Assembly (NCBI RefSeq): GCF_004353825.1 | Contig: NZ_SMNA01000003.1 | Span: 248,001 to 312,000 of the forward strand | Reading direction: 5' to 3' | DNA from: Occultella glacieicola | GTDB lineage: Bacteria > Actinomycetota > Actinomycetes > Actinomycetales > Beutenbergiaceae | DNA: 64,000 nt | Shown: piece after piece, positions 24,573-36,611 of the stretch | How positions within the stretch are numbered: position 1 is the first letter of the stretch | Layout of the letters: every line of letters starts with the position of its first letter | Program-made: the position numbers and the translations under genes | Notes under the pieces: model-generated | Told to the model about the DNA's origin: nothing | Databases searched by the model: none | What the model saw: only the letters and a program-made list of their open reading frames with translations

Positions 24573-24983
24573 TCAGGCGTCGACCGCGTGGTGCACCAGG
24601 GCGAGCAGCGCACCCGCGTAGGCGTCCTCGACGACGGCGGCCCGGTAGGTCGCGCGTCCGTCCGGCCCGTCCGTGGTCACCACGTAGACCTCGCCGTCGC
24701 GCTCGAGCGAGCGGAACGTGCCACCGAGCATCTCCCGCAACTGGTCCTCGCGCGGCAGCCAGAGCGTGTCGTCCTGCGCGATGCTGTCCAACGCCCACTC
24801 GGTGGTGCCGTTGAAGTGCAGCACCGTGCCGGTGTCGTAGGTGCGCGGCTCGATGACCATGTGCGACAGCGTGAACACGTCCTCACTGAGCGCCTCGGCG
24901 GAGATCCGGAACTGGTCCCCCGGCTTGGGGTCCCACCGGACGCCCGCCAGCGCCAGGTCCTGGGCAAGTTGATCGCTGATCAT
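24573..24983 (-). CDS. Conserved actinobacterial protein of unknown function
   Basis: A 136-aa soluble protein starting MISDQLAQDLALAGVRWDPKPGDQFRI and ending in LLALVHHAVDA. I recall close relatives across Micrococcales, usually hypothetical and sometimes carrying a pilus-assembly label that nothing in this sequence supports. No catalytic motif, signal peptide or membrane segment is visible. It stands 36 bases upstream of the phosphoesterase on the same strand and may be co-transcribed with it. The frame is open upstream, but ATG 24983 gives the family-length protein. Confidence 0.75.
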   Translation of the reverse strand: MISDQLAQDLALAGVRWDPKPGDQFRISAEALSEDVFTLSHMVIEPRTYDTGTVLHFNGTTEWALDSIAQDDTLWLPREDQLREMLGGTFRSLERDGEVYVVTTDGPDGRATYRAAVVEDAYAGALLALVHHAVDA

Positions 24984-25107
24984 CACTCCAGTATCCACGC
25001 CCGACGGCGGGCCAGCGAGACGCGGACCTCCCCCGGCCCACGTGCGACGGGCGCCCGGGCAACGGTCCCGGACGCCCGACCGCACGGCGGGCCGGTGCGG
25101 CCCTCGG

Positions 25108-25626
25108 TCAGATGGAGGCGCCGGCGAGCACCCAGTCGCCGTCCTGCGGGACCAGGGTCCAGGTGACGTTGCCATCGGTCCCGGTCACGATCCCCGAGAC
25201 GGTGGCGACATCGGTCATGCCCTGCTCGGTGAACCAGGCCTCGTAGAACGCGCTCAGCGCCTCGGGGTCCTCCGGTGCCGGGAAGTCGAGCTGCACGACG
25301 TTCGCACTGGCGGTGGTCACCGTGTACTCGACGCCGGCCGGCACGGATACCTCGGTCACGAAGCCGCCCTCGATCGGGACCACCTCGGCGTCGGCGCCGC
25401 CGGCACCGCCCTCGTCCTCGGCCGGGTCCTCGGCACCGGCGTCCTCGGCGCCGTCATCGTCGGTCGCGGCGTCGGTGTCGGCCGCGGTGTCGTCGGCACC
25501 CTCCTCGGAGGACGTGCCGGCATCTGAGTCGGCGTCGTCCGCACCGGCGGAGCAGGCGCCCAGACCGAGTGCGGTGGCGAGCACCAGGGCGGTGACGGGG
25601 GCGGCGAGGCGTCGAACAGGTCGCAT
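25108..25626 (-). CDS. Putative lipoprotein with Asp/Glu-rich spacer
   Basis: A 172-aa exported protein. Its N terminus has an Arg pair, a hydrophobic stretch and lipobox LGAC at about residues 22-25. A highly acidic Ala/Asp/Glu spacer (about 28-80) precedes a compact domain of about 85 residues that begins VVPIEGGFVTEVSVPAGV and ends WTLVPQDGDWVLAGASI. No recognised domain. The ATG at 25626 has GGAA-type purines upstream (AAGGAACTCC). Function unknown; surface-exposed by prediction. Confidence 0.8.
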   Translation of the reverse strand: MRPVRRLAAPVTALVLATALGLGACSAGADDADSDAGTSSEEGADDTAADTDAATDDDGAEDAGAEDPAEDEGGAGGADAEVVPIEGGFVTEVSVPAGVEYTVTTASANVVQLDFPAPEDPEALSAFYEAWFTEQGMTDVATVSGIVTGTDGNVTWTLVPQDGDWVLAGASI

Positions 25627-25728
25627 GGAGTTCCTTCGGGTTCGTGTCGGATCGTGCCCGTTGACCATAGGCGGGCCAGTCGGTCGCCGCCGCACCCGGC
25701 GCCGGGCAGAACTCCCCTGCTCCTGATG

Positions 25729-29211
<3,483 letters not shown>

Positions 29212-29215
<4 letters not shown>

Positions 29216-29670
29216 CCATCTTCGACCCCTACAAGCAGCGGTCCGCCGACCCGACGTCGCTCAACCTCGGTCGCGCGACCGTCTCACCGACCCTGCTCGG
29301 CACGGACATCGGGCGCATCGACCAGAGCCGACCGCAGGCATCGGGCGCGCTCTACGCGCTCGGGTTCGTCCTCGGCTGGGCCGCGATCGGCATTCCGCTG
29401 ATCCTCGCGGCCCTCGTCTACCTGACGCCGCTCGCCGTGGACGAGGGCTGGCAGACCCCGGAACCGGTCGGGGTCGACGTCCTCGTCATGGCCGGGACTA
29501 TCGTGCCGATGGTCACCGCCGTCCTCGCCAGCATCCTCGCCGCGGTCGGCAGGCGCCGGATCAAGGGGGCCCGGAACGGGGCCGGTGCGGTGTGGCTGGC
29601 GGTCAGTTTCGGGGTGCTCGCCCTGGCCACCGTGTGGATCGGCAACACGACCGGCATTCCGTTCCCCTGA
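29212..29670 (+). CDS. Membrane protein, 152 aa, partner of the preceding gene
   Basis: The N terminus (residues 1-45) is polar. Three hydrophobic segments follow (about 48-72, 88-112 and 122-143) with a short basic loop GRRRIKGARNG. No recognised domain; similar small proteins occur next to the preceding gene type in Micrococcales as far as I recall. Start overlap ATGA with the upstream gene indicates coupled translation. It converges on mnmA. Confidence 0.7.
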
Positions 29671-29689
29671 GCCCGCGGGACGTCCCGGT

Positions 29690-30820
29690 TCAGGCGCGGG
29701 CCGCAGGGCTCGGCAGAGCCGCCCGGTCGAGTGCACCACGCCCGGCCGCGGAGATGCTCGCCTGGCCGAGCACCCGGGTGCCGTCGTAGACCACGATCGA
29801 CTGGCCCGGGGCGATCCCGCGCAGCGGGGTGCCGAGCCTGGTGTCCAAGCCGCCGGCGTCCCGGCGGACCCGGGCCGACACCGGGTCGCCGTGGGCGCGC
29901 ACCTGCACGGTGACGTCGGTCCAGTCGCCCGCGGCGACGTCGTCGGCGAACCAGACCACGTCGGCGGCGGCGATCTCGGTGACCGAGAGCAGTTCGCTCG
30001 GTCCGACGATGACGCGGTTCGCGTCCGGGTCCACCTCCAGCACGTAGCGGGGCTTGCCGTCCGGCGCCGGCGCGCCGATGCCCAGGCCCTTGCGCTGTCC
30101 GACGGTGAAGCCATAGGACCCCTCGTGGCTGCCGAGCACCCGGCCCTCGGTGTCGACGACCTCACCCGGCTGGGCGCCGAGGCGAGAACGCAGGAAGCCC
30201 CGGGTGTCGCCGTCGGCCACGAAGCAGATGTCGTAGGAGTCCGGCTTCGCGGACACGCTCAGCCCGCGGCGGGCGGCCTCGGCGCGCACGTCGTCCTTCG
30301 ACGGCGCGTCCCCGAGCGGGAAGATCGACCGGGCCAACCGCTCCGGTCCCATGACCGCGAGCACGTAGGACTGGTCCTTGAGCTCATCGGCGGCTCGGTG
30401 CAGTTCGCGCACACCACCGGGTCCCTCGACGATCCGGGCGTAGTGCCCGGTGGCGACGGCGTCGAACCCGAGCGCCAGCCCCCGGTCCAGCAGCGCGGAG
30501 AACTTGATGTGCTCGTTGCAGCGCACGCACGGGTTCGGGGTGCGGCCGGCCGAGTACTCGGAGAGGAAGTCAGCGACCACCGTGTCCTCGAACTCCTCGG
30601 ACAGGTCCCACACGTAGTACGGGATGCCGAGCACGTCGGCCGCGCGGCGGGCGTCCGAGGCGTCCTCGATCGAGCAGCATCCGCGCGAGCCGTTACGGTG
30701 CTGGGCCCGCGAGCGCGACAGCGCCATGTGCACACCGACCACGTCGTGCCCGGCGTCCACGGCGCGGGCGGCGGCGACGGCGGAGTCCACTCCCCCGGAC
30801 AGCGCGGCAAGCACCCGCAT
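29690..30820 (-). CDS. mnmA: tRNA-specific 2-thiouridylase MnmA
   Basis: A 376-aa enzyme that puts sulphur on uridine 34 of Lys, Glu and Gln tRNAs, using persulphide sulphur from a cysteine desulfurase. It has the PP-loop SGGVDS at residues 8-13, the catalytic Cys in [12 protein letters not shown] at about 97-108, the second catalytic Cys in [12 protein letters not shown] near residue 200, and [12 protein letters not shown]. The start codon overlaps the stop of the cysteine desulfurase by 1 base (TGATG), a direct functional pairing. Confidence 0.95.
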   Translation of the reverse strand: MRVLAALSGGVDSAVAAARAVDAGHDVVGVHMALSRSRAQHRNGSRGCCSIEDASDARRAADVLGIPYYVWDLSEEFEDTVVADFLSEYSAGRTPNPCVRCNEHIKFSALLDRGLALGFDAVATGHYARIVEGPGGVRELHRAADELKDQSYVLAVMGPERLARSIFPLGDAPSKDDVRAEAARRGLSVSAKPDSYDICFVADGDTRGFLRSRLGAQPGEVVDTEGRVLGSHEGSYGFTVGQRKGLGIGAPAPDGKPRYVLEVDPDANRVIVGPSELLSVTEIAAADVVWFADDVAAGDWTDVTVQVRAHGDPVSARVRRDAGGLDTRLGTPLRGIAPGQSIVVYDGTRVLGQASISAAGRGALDRAALPSPAARA

Positions 30821-32061
30821 CAGCGCACGCCCCCGACCATGCCGCCGCCACCCGCCGTGGCGCGCTGCGCCGTCGGGGTCCGACGCGGCGCGTGCGCCGC
30901 CCGGGCCCGCTCGACGACGTCGGGCAGCACCGCGAGCAGCACGTCCACGTCCGCGTCGGTGGACGTGTGCCCGAGCGTCAGGCGCACCGCGGACCGGGCC
31001 CGCTCGTCGTCATCGCCCATCGCGGCCAGCACGTGCGAGGGCTGCTGCACCCCGGCCTGACAGGCGGACCCGGACGAGGCGCACACCCCGACCATGTCCA
31101 GCCCGAACAGGAGGGCGTCCGCGTCGGTGCCCTCGATGGTGAAGTGGGCGTTGCCGGGCAGCCGGTCCGCACCCGACGGGGTGCCGCGCAGGGTGGCACC
31201 CGGCACCGCGTCGAGCACCCCGGCCACGAGCCGGTCCCGCAGCGCGGTCAGCCGCGCGGTCTCGTCGGCCAGATCGGCGACGGCGGCCCGCACCGCGAGC
31301 GCGAGGGCCCGGATCCCGGGGGTGTTGACGGTGCCGGAGCGCACGCCGCGCTCCTGTCCGCCGCCGTGCAGCACCGGGGTCATGGCCAGGTCCCGGCGGG
31401 CCAGCAGCGCGCCGACCCCGATCGGGGCGCCGAGCTTGTGCCCGGACAGCGCCAGCGCGGCGAGCCCGCTGGCGGCGAAGTCGACCGGCACGTGCCCGAC
31501 CGCCTGCACGGCGTCGGAGTGCACCGGCACCCCGTGCGCGGCCGCGAGCGCGACCACGTCGGCGACCGGCTGGACCGAGCCGACCTCGTTGTTCGCCCAC
31601 ATCACCGAGACCACCGCGGTGCGCGAACCCTCGCGCTCGAGCAGCTGCGCGAGCTCGTCGAGCCGGATGACGCCGTCGGGCCCCACCCCGATCTCGCTCA
31701 GGTGCGCGCCCTCGCGGTCGGCGAGCCAGTGCGCGGCGTCGAGCACCGCATGATGCTCGACGGCGGAGATCACGACCCCGGTCCGGTCCGGCTCCGTATC
31801 GGTCGCCGCGAACCAGGCGCCCTTGACGGCGAGGTTGTCCGCCTCGGAGCCGCCGGCGGTGAAGATCACCTCGGTCGGGTGGGCGCCGAGGTCGGCCGCG
31901 ATGGACTCCCGGGACTCCTCGACGACGCGGCGCGCGGCGCGGCCGCGGGCGTGCAACGAGGACGGGTTGCCGAGCTCGAGCGCGGCCTCGGCGTAGGCGG
32001 CCGCGACGTCCGGGCGCACCGGGGTGGTGGCGGCGTGGTCGAGGTAGACGGGGGTGGTCAC
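30820..32061 (-). CDS. Cysteine desulfurase (NifS/IscS-like)
   Basis: PLP enzyme of 413 aa that takes sulphur from cysteine. It starts [13 protein letters not shown]. The PLP Lys is Lys209 in [10 protein letters not shown], and the persulphide Cys is Cys334 in [20 protein letters not shown] is also typical. Coupling to mnmA suggests it chiefly feeds tRNA thiolation, while Fe-S roles are possible. A C-terminal Ala/Arg/Thr tail of about 25 residues is unusual. GTG at 32061 is the start, and TAGACT 8 bases upstream could be its -10 box. Confidence 0.94.
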   Translation of the reverse strand: MTTPVYLDHAATTPVRPDVAAAYAEAALELGNPSSLHARGRAARRVVEESRESIAADLGAHPTEVIFTAGGSEADNLAVKGAWFAATDTEPDRTGVVISAVEHHAVLDAAHWLADREGAHLSEIGVGPDGVIRLDELAQLLEREGSRTAVVSVMWANNEVGSVQPVADVVALAAAHGVPVHSDAVQAVGHVPVDFAASGLAALALSGHKLGAPIGVGALLARRDLAMTPVLHGGGQERGVRSGTVNTPGIRALALAVRAAVADLADETARLTALRDRLVAGVLDAVPGATLRGTPSGADRLPGNAHFTIEGTDADALLFGLDMVGVCASSGSACQAGVQQPSHVLAAMGDDDERARSAVRLTLGHTSTDADVDVLLAVLPDVVERARAAHAPRRTPTAQRATAGGGGMVGGVR

Positions 32062-32082
32062 GGTCCACCAGTCTACGTTCCG

Positions 32083-32340
32083 CCCCGGCCGACCCCTCTC
32101 TGGGACGACCTCCGGCACCGGATCCTCGACACCCTCGAGAAGGTCGGGGCCCACTCCCGCATGGGGCTCGACCTGTTCGGTGCCTTCCGCGAGGCCGGCC
32201 TGCCCGCTCCCGAGTTCGTCGTCGAGGTCCCGACGGGCAGCGGAGGCCGTTCACCGGCGTTCGGGTGGGCGAACATCCTGGGCGCCCTGCAGCCGCTGAT
32301 GGCGCGCCTCGGCACCTGGGCCGCCGTACCGGCAGCCTGA
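32083..32340 (+). pseudogene. C-terminal remnant of a SAM-dependent methyltransferase
   Basis: The frame encodes about 85 residues that resemble only the end of class I methyltransferases: LWDDLRHRILDTLEKVGAHS, then RMGLDLFGAFREAGLPAPEF and LGALQPLMARLGTWAAV. The SAM-binding Rossmann half is missing. The 5' end runs directly into the promoter region of the cysteine desulfurase gene, so no intact start remains. Short translation from ATG 32161 is possible but unlikely to matter. Confidence 0.55.
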
Positions 32341-32411
32341 GCGGTTCCCGACGGCGCGCCAAGGCCAGTCCTACCCCTGTGCAGGGTGCGCCGGCGCCCC
32401 CGGGTGTGGCC

Positions 32412-32417
32412 TAGGCT
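32412..32417 (+). promoter_or_regulatory. Predicted -10 box of the beta-propeller protein gene
   Basis: TAGGCT lies 53 bases before the GTG start in the 130-base gap after the methyltransferase remnant. No clear -35 box. Confidence 0.4.
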
Positions 32418-32470
32418 CATGCCGACGTGCGCGAGCACCATCGGCGGGATCGACTAGGCAGGGGTGGGGC

Positions 32471-34438
32471 GTGAGCGACGACGCCGACGACGAGTTCCGC
32501 GGTGGTGCCCGGTTCCGGGGTGGCGCCCGCTTCGGTGCGGGTGCCCCGGCTGCGTCCGACCCTGTCGACCCTGCCGGCCCGGCCGAGACGGACGGTGGGT
32601 CCGGCGAGCGGCCCAGCTACACCCCCAGCTACGCAACCACCGACCGGCCGGCGGGTTACCCGAGTAGCGACTACACGCCGTCGTACTCCACCAGCGGCTA
32701 CCAGCCGCCGCGTTACGACGCCCCCGCGAACCCGTATGTCGACCTGTCCAGACCGACCGACGCCGAGCCGACCTCCCCGACCCTCGGGACGCCGTCGACC
32801 GGCGACGCCTGGGCGACCACCGCCCCGGGCGACGTCGACGCCGCCACGGTCGCCAGCGGCCCCGCGGCGGACACCCGGGTGGCCCTCGGCCGGATCGAGC
32901 CAAAGCGGATCGAGGTCACCCGGGTCGCGCCGCCGCCCGAGTCGTCGCCGGGCCCGGCTGCCACCCCGGCGCGGCCCCCGGGCCGGGCGACGACACGGGC
33001 CGCGAGCACCAGCGAGCCGACCGTCGTCCGGATGCCGCCCCGCGGCGAACGGGTCCACCCGTCGGTGCGCCGCCGCAACCAGCGCCGCACCCGCCGCTAT
33101 CTGGCCGTGGCATCGGCGGTGGGCCTGGTCGCGATCGCCCTGCTCGTCGTGTTCCGGCTGGTCGGCGACCCGACCGGGATCTTCGACAGCGGACCCGGCG
33201 TGGATGACGACGCCGACCCGTTCGACGTGCGCTGGGAGGTCACCGCGGACGAGCTGCTCCCGGGGGCCGGGGACTTCCTGCCCGTGAACTCCGCCGACTG
33301 GTTCGAGTACCGCGCCCCGTACCTGATCGCGGGTGAGGGCGTCTGGGTCGGGCTCGTCGACGACGCGACCGCCAGCATCGACAGCGACTTCGTGCCGGCC
33401 GCGGACCTGGTCGCGTTCGACCCGGAGACCGGGAGCCGGCTGTGGGACCTGGCGCTGCCCGGGGCCCTGTGCGCGCAGGAGCCCACACCGGCCCAGGAAC
33501 TGGTCTGCGTGAGCCGCGACGGCGCCAACGGATGGGAGCTGTCCGTGATCTCCCTGGCGGACGGCACGATCACTGCCAGCCACGCCCTCGACATCGGGCA
33601 GCCGTGGACCGTGCACCTGTCCCCGGCCGGGCTGCTCGTGATCACCGAGGACGCCCGGGACGAGTTCACCACGCTCGACCTGGTCTCCGTCGCCGACGGA
33701 TCGCTGATCTGGTCGCGGGACCTGACCGCGCTGCCCGACGGCGCCGAGCTGTTCCGCGAGGACGAGGACTCGGCGGGCAGGACCCGGGTGGTCCCGTACC
33801 AGCCGATCTGGTCGGATCTGGGCGAGCACACGCTGCTGTGGACGCCGCAGACGATCCTGCACATCGACCCGCAGACCCCGGACCTCACCACGTACCTGTG
33901 CTACGACGCGGCCGTGGCCGAGGACAGCTTCGCCTGCAACGGGCGGGACGGGACCGCCCGGTACGACGCGGACGGCACCCGGCTGTGGCAGTCCGAGGAC
34001 GTCGGCATCGAGCGTGCTGCCTTCCAGCCGGCTCCGGCCCTCGTGAACACCGGCACGCCGGGCACGGTGCTCGCCACGGACTGGGCCACCGGGACCGTCG
34101 GCGACCCCCTGCTGGAGTACTCGCTGCCGCAGTCCACGAACGTGTCCGGCACCGCGCAGTACCCGTTCTTCACCACCGAGTCCGAGGTCGTGTCGCTGGC
34201 CCCGGACGGCGGTTCGACACGCTGGGTGGCCGAGATCCGGGACCTGAACTCCATCTCCGAGGTGGTCGTCGTCGACGACGTCGCGGTGGTGTCCGGCTAC
34301 AGCTCGCTCGGCCTCGACCTGGACACCGGCGAGGTGCTCTGGTCCCGGAACGCCCACGGCGACATCCGGCTCGTCGACGGGCTGCCCGTCACCCACAACT
34401 ACGACGGCTTCAGCCTGCTGGAGCTGCCGCCGGGGTGA
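32471..34438 (+). CDS. Membrane-anchored PQQ-like beta-propeller protein
   Basis: A 655-aa protein. Residues 1-195 are a disordered Pro/Thr/Ser/Tyr-rich cytoplasmic region, ending in a basic cluster (RRRNQRRTRRY). One membrane helix lies at about 207-228, and the rest is an external beta-propeller. Propeller blades show the pattern LVAFDPETGSRLWDLALPG, ARYDADGTRLWQSED and GLDLDTGEVLWSRNAHGD, as in PQQ/BamB-like WD40-type repeats. No catalytic dehydrogenase motif is seen, so it may be a scaffold or sensor. GTG start with AGGGGTGGGG upstream. Confidence 0.82.
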   Translation: MSDDADDEFRGGARFRGGARFGAGAPAASDPVDPAGPAETDGGSGERPSYTPSYATTDRPAGYPSSDYTPSYSTSGYQPPRYDAPANPYVDLSRPTDAEPTSPTLGTPSTGDAWATTAPGDVDAATVASGPAADTRVALGRIEPKRIEVTRVAPPPESSPGPAATPARPPGRATTRAASTSEPTVVRMPPRGERVHPSVRRRNQRRTRRYLAVASAVGLVAIALLVVFRLVGDPTGIFDSGPGVDDDADPFDVRWEVTADELLPGAGDFLPVNSADWFEYRAPYLIAGEGVWVGLVDDATASIDSDFVPAADLVAFDPETGSRLWDLALPGALCAQEPTPAQELVCVSRDGANGWELSVISLADGTITASHALDIGQPWTVHLSPAGLLVITEDARDEFTTLDLVSVADGSLIWSRDLTALPDGAELFREDEDSAGRTRVVPYQPIWSDLGEHTLLWTPQTILHIDPQTPDLTTYLCYDAAVAEDSFACNGRDGTARYDADGTRLWQSEDVGIERAAFQPAPALVNTGTPGTVLATDWATGTVGDPLLEYSLPQSTNVSGTAQYPFFTTESEVVSLAPDGGSTRWVAEIRDLNSISEVVVVDDVAVVSGYSSLGLDLDTGEVLWSRNAHGDIRLVDGLPVTHNYDGFSLLELPPG

Positions 34439-34452
34439 GCCCCACGGCCGGT

Positions 34453-35631
34453 TCAGCCGCCGAGGTGGGCGAGCACCCCGGTGACCGCCTCCCGGCCGGC
34501 CCGGTTCGCCCCGATCGTGGAGGCGGACGGGCCGTAGCCGACCAGGTGCACCCGTGGCTCGGCCGCCACCCGGGTGCCGTCCATCGCGATCCCGCCGCCG
34601 TGCCCGCGCAGGTGCAACGGGGCCAGGTGGTCCAGCTGGGAGCGGAACCCGGTGGCCCAGAGGATGACGTCGGCGCGCTGCTCGGTGCCGTCCGCCCAGC
34701 GCACCCCGGTCGGGGTGATCTCGGCGAACATGGGCCGGCGCTCCATCACGCCGCGCTCGGCCGCGGCGCGCAGCGTCGGCGTCCGGATCAGGCCGGTCAC
34801 GCTGACCACGCTGCGCGGCGGCAGGCCCTGGCGGACCCGATCCTCGACGAGCGCCACGGCCCTCCGGCCGGCGTCCGGGTCGAACTCGTCCTCACGCCAG
34901 ATCGGCTCCCGCCGGGTCACCCAGGTGGTGCCGGCGACGTGGGAGATCTCCTCGAGCAGCTGGACCGCGGAGATGCCGCCGCCGACCACGATCACGTGCC
35001 GCCCGGCGAACTCCTGCGCGCTCACGTAGTCCGCGGTGTGCAGCTGACGGCCTGCGAACGTCTCCTGCCCGGGATAGATCGGCCAGAACGGCTTCGTCCA
35101 GGTGCCGGTCGCGTTGATGATCGCCCGGGCCGAGACCTGCCCGCGGTCGGTCTCGATCAGCAGCGGGCCGCGCGGGTCGGCATCGGCCCGGGTGACCCGA
35201 TGCACGTGCACGGGCCGCAGGATCGGCAGGTCGAGCTCGCGCTCGTAGTCGGCGTAGTACTCCGGCACCACCTCCCGCGAGGGCGCGCACGGGTCCACCT
35301 CGGGCAGCTCGCGCCCGGGCAGGTCGTGGACCTTGTTGACCGTGGCCATCCGTAGCGTGCGCCAGCGGTGCCGCCAGGCGCCGCCGGGCCCCGCCTCGCC
35401 GTCGAGGACCACGTAGGTGCCCGACGGCGGCCGGTCGCCGTCGGAGGTCGTCGTCACCACCGCGGTGGCGGGGATCAGGCCGCGGCGGCGCAGGTGGTAG
35501 GCGGCGGACAGGCCCGCCTGACCGGCGCCGATCACGACGACGTCGGCGGCTGCCGGCAGAGCGGCTCGCGCTGCGTCGAGGGTCGACGGCGCAGGTACCG
35601 GGGCGACGCTGATCGCTTGCTCGGTGCTCAC
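34453..35631 (-). CDS. Flavin-containing monooxygenase-like NAD(P)/FAD oxidoreductase
   Basis: A 392-aa flavoprotein. The FAD Rossmann motif VVVIGAGQAGLSAAYHLRRR is at about residues 30-50. A second NAD(P) motif, HVIVVGGGISAVQLLEE, is at about 215-231, and ATGFRSQLDHLAPL near the C terminus is the usual FAD-contact region. GTWTKPFWPIYPGQETF matches the FMO/Baeyer-Villiger-like FxGxxxH area only loosely. Members hydroxylate or oxidise small organic substrates; this one cannot be narrowed. Its stop lies 14 bases from the beta-propeller gene stop on the other strand. Confidence 0.85.
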   Translation of the reverse strand: MSTEQAISVAPVPAPSTLDAARAALPAAADVVVIGAGQAGLSAAYHLRRRGLIPATAVVTTTSDGDRPPSGTYVVLDGEAGPGGAWRHRWRTLRMATVNKVHDLPGRELPEVDPCAPSREVVPEYYADYERELDLPILRPVHVHRVTRADADPRGPLLIETDRGQVSARAIINATGTWTKPFWPIYPGQETFAGRQLHTADYVSAQEFAGRHVIVVGGGISAVQLLEEISHVAGTTWVTRREPIWREDEFDPDAGRRAVALVEDRVRQGLPPRSVVSVTGLIRTPTLRAAAERGVMERRPMFAEITPTGVRWADGTEQRADVILWATGFRSQLDHLAPLHLRGHGGGIAMDGTRVAAEPRVHLVGYGPSASTIGANRAGREAVTGVLAHLGG

Positions 35632-35752
35632 GTCGCATCAACACCCGCCTGCCGTCGCTTTCTTCCGCGGCGGCCGCCTGCTCTCGCGCGCAGCACCCGG
35701 GTCGGGTAGGCATGCAGGGTGATCACCGAGCGACAGCGGGTGACCTGACCGC

Positions 35753-36586
35753 GTGGGGATACTCCTCGCGCTCGGTTCATCCGTCCTGTACGGGCTGGCC
35801 GACTACCTCGGCGGGATCCTGTCCCGCCGGGGCAGCTTCGTGGCCATCGCGCTGGTCGGGCAGGTCACCGGCCTGGTGTTCTCGCTGGTGGCCGTGCTGC
35901 TCCTGCCGGAGGTCGCGGCCGGTCCGGAGGATCTCGCCTGGGGCGCGCTGTCCGGGGTCGGGACCGGGCTCGGCATGCTGTTCCTCTACCGCGGCCTGAG
36001 CCGGGGCCACATGAGTGTGGTCGTGCCGATCAGCGCGGTCGGCGGTGTCGCGCTGCCGATCCTCGTGGGGGTGGCCCTGCTCGGCGAGCGGCCCTCGGTG
36101 CTGTCCTGGCTCGGGATCGCCGCCGCCGTTCCGGCCATCTGGTTGGTCTCCCGGGTGCGAGGGCCGTCCGGGTCCGGCTCGGCCGCGGCCACGACGGATG
36201 CCCTGGTCGCGAGCATGGCGATCGCGCTCCAGTACACCGCGCTCGCCCAGGCCGGACCGGACGCGGGACTGTGGCCGATCGTCACCGGCAGGGTCGCCGC
36301 AACCCTGGTCCTGGTGCCCGTGGCGCTCCGGGCGCGGCAGCGGCGGATCTCCGTCCGCCTCACCCTCGGCGCCGCGGCGGTCGGCGTGATGGCGACGCTC
36401 GCGCTCCTGCTGTACCTGCTCGCCACCCAGGTGCAGCTGATGACGGTCGCCGTCGTGCTGTCCTGCCTCTACCCGGTCATCCCCGTGCTGCTCGGGATCA
36501 CGGTGCTGCACGAACGGGTCGCCACGCACCAGGTGGTGGGCCTGCTGGCCGCCGGGGCGGCGGTCGTGCTGATCACGGTCGGTTGA
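35753..36586 (+). CDS. EamA/DMT-family transporter
   Basis: A 277-aa membrane protein with ten predicted helices in two EamA halves (about residues 1-125 and 140-277). It starts GILLALGSSVLYGLADYLGGILSRRG. The second half ends VLLGITVLHERVATHQVVGLLAAGAAVVLI, a typical EamA tail. Such carriers export or import small metabolites, and the substrate is unknown. GTG start at 35753, with no strong ribosome-binding site visible. Confidence 0.87.
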   Translation: MGILLALGSSVLYGLADYLGGILSRRGSFVAIALVGQVTGLVFSLVAVLLLPEVAAGPEDLAWGALSGVGTGLGMLFLYRGLSRGHMSVVVPISAVGGVALPILVGVALLGERPSVLSWLGIAAAVPAIWLVSRVRGPSGSGSAAATTDALVASMAIALQYTALAQAGPDAGLWPIVTGRVAATLVLVPVALRARQRRISVRLTLGAAAVGVMATLALLLYLLATQVQLMTVAVVLSCLYPVIPVLLGITVLHERVATHQVVGLLAAGAAVVLITVG

Positions 36587-36611
36587 GCGCAGCCGCTCGG
36601 CCCGGTGTCGG

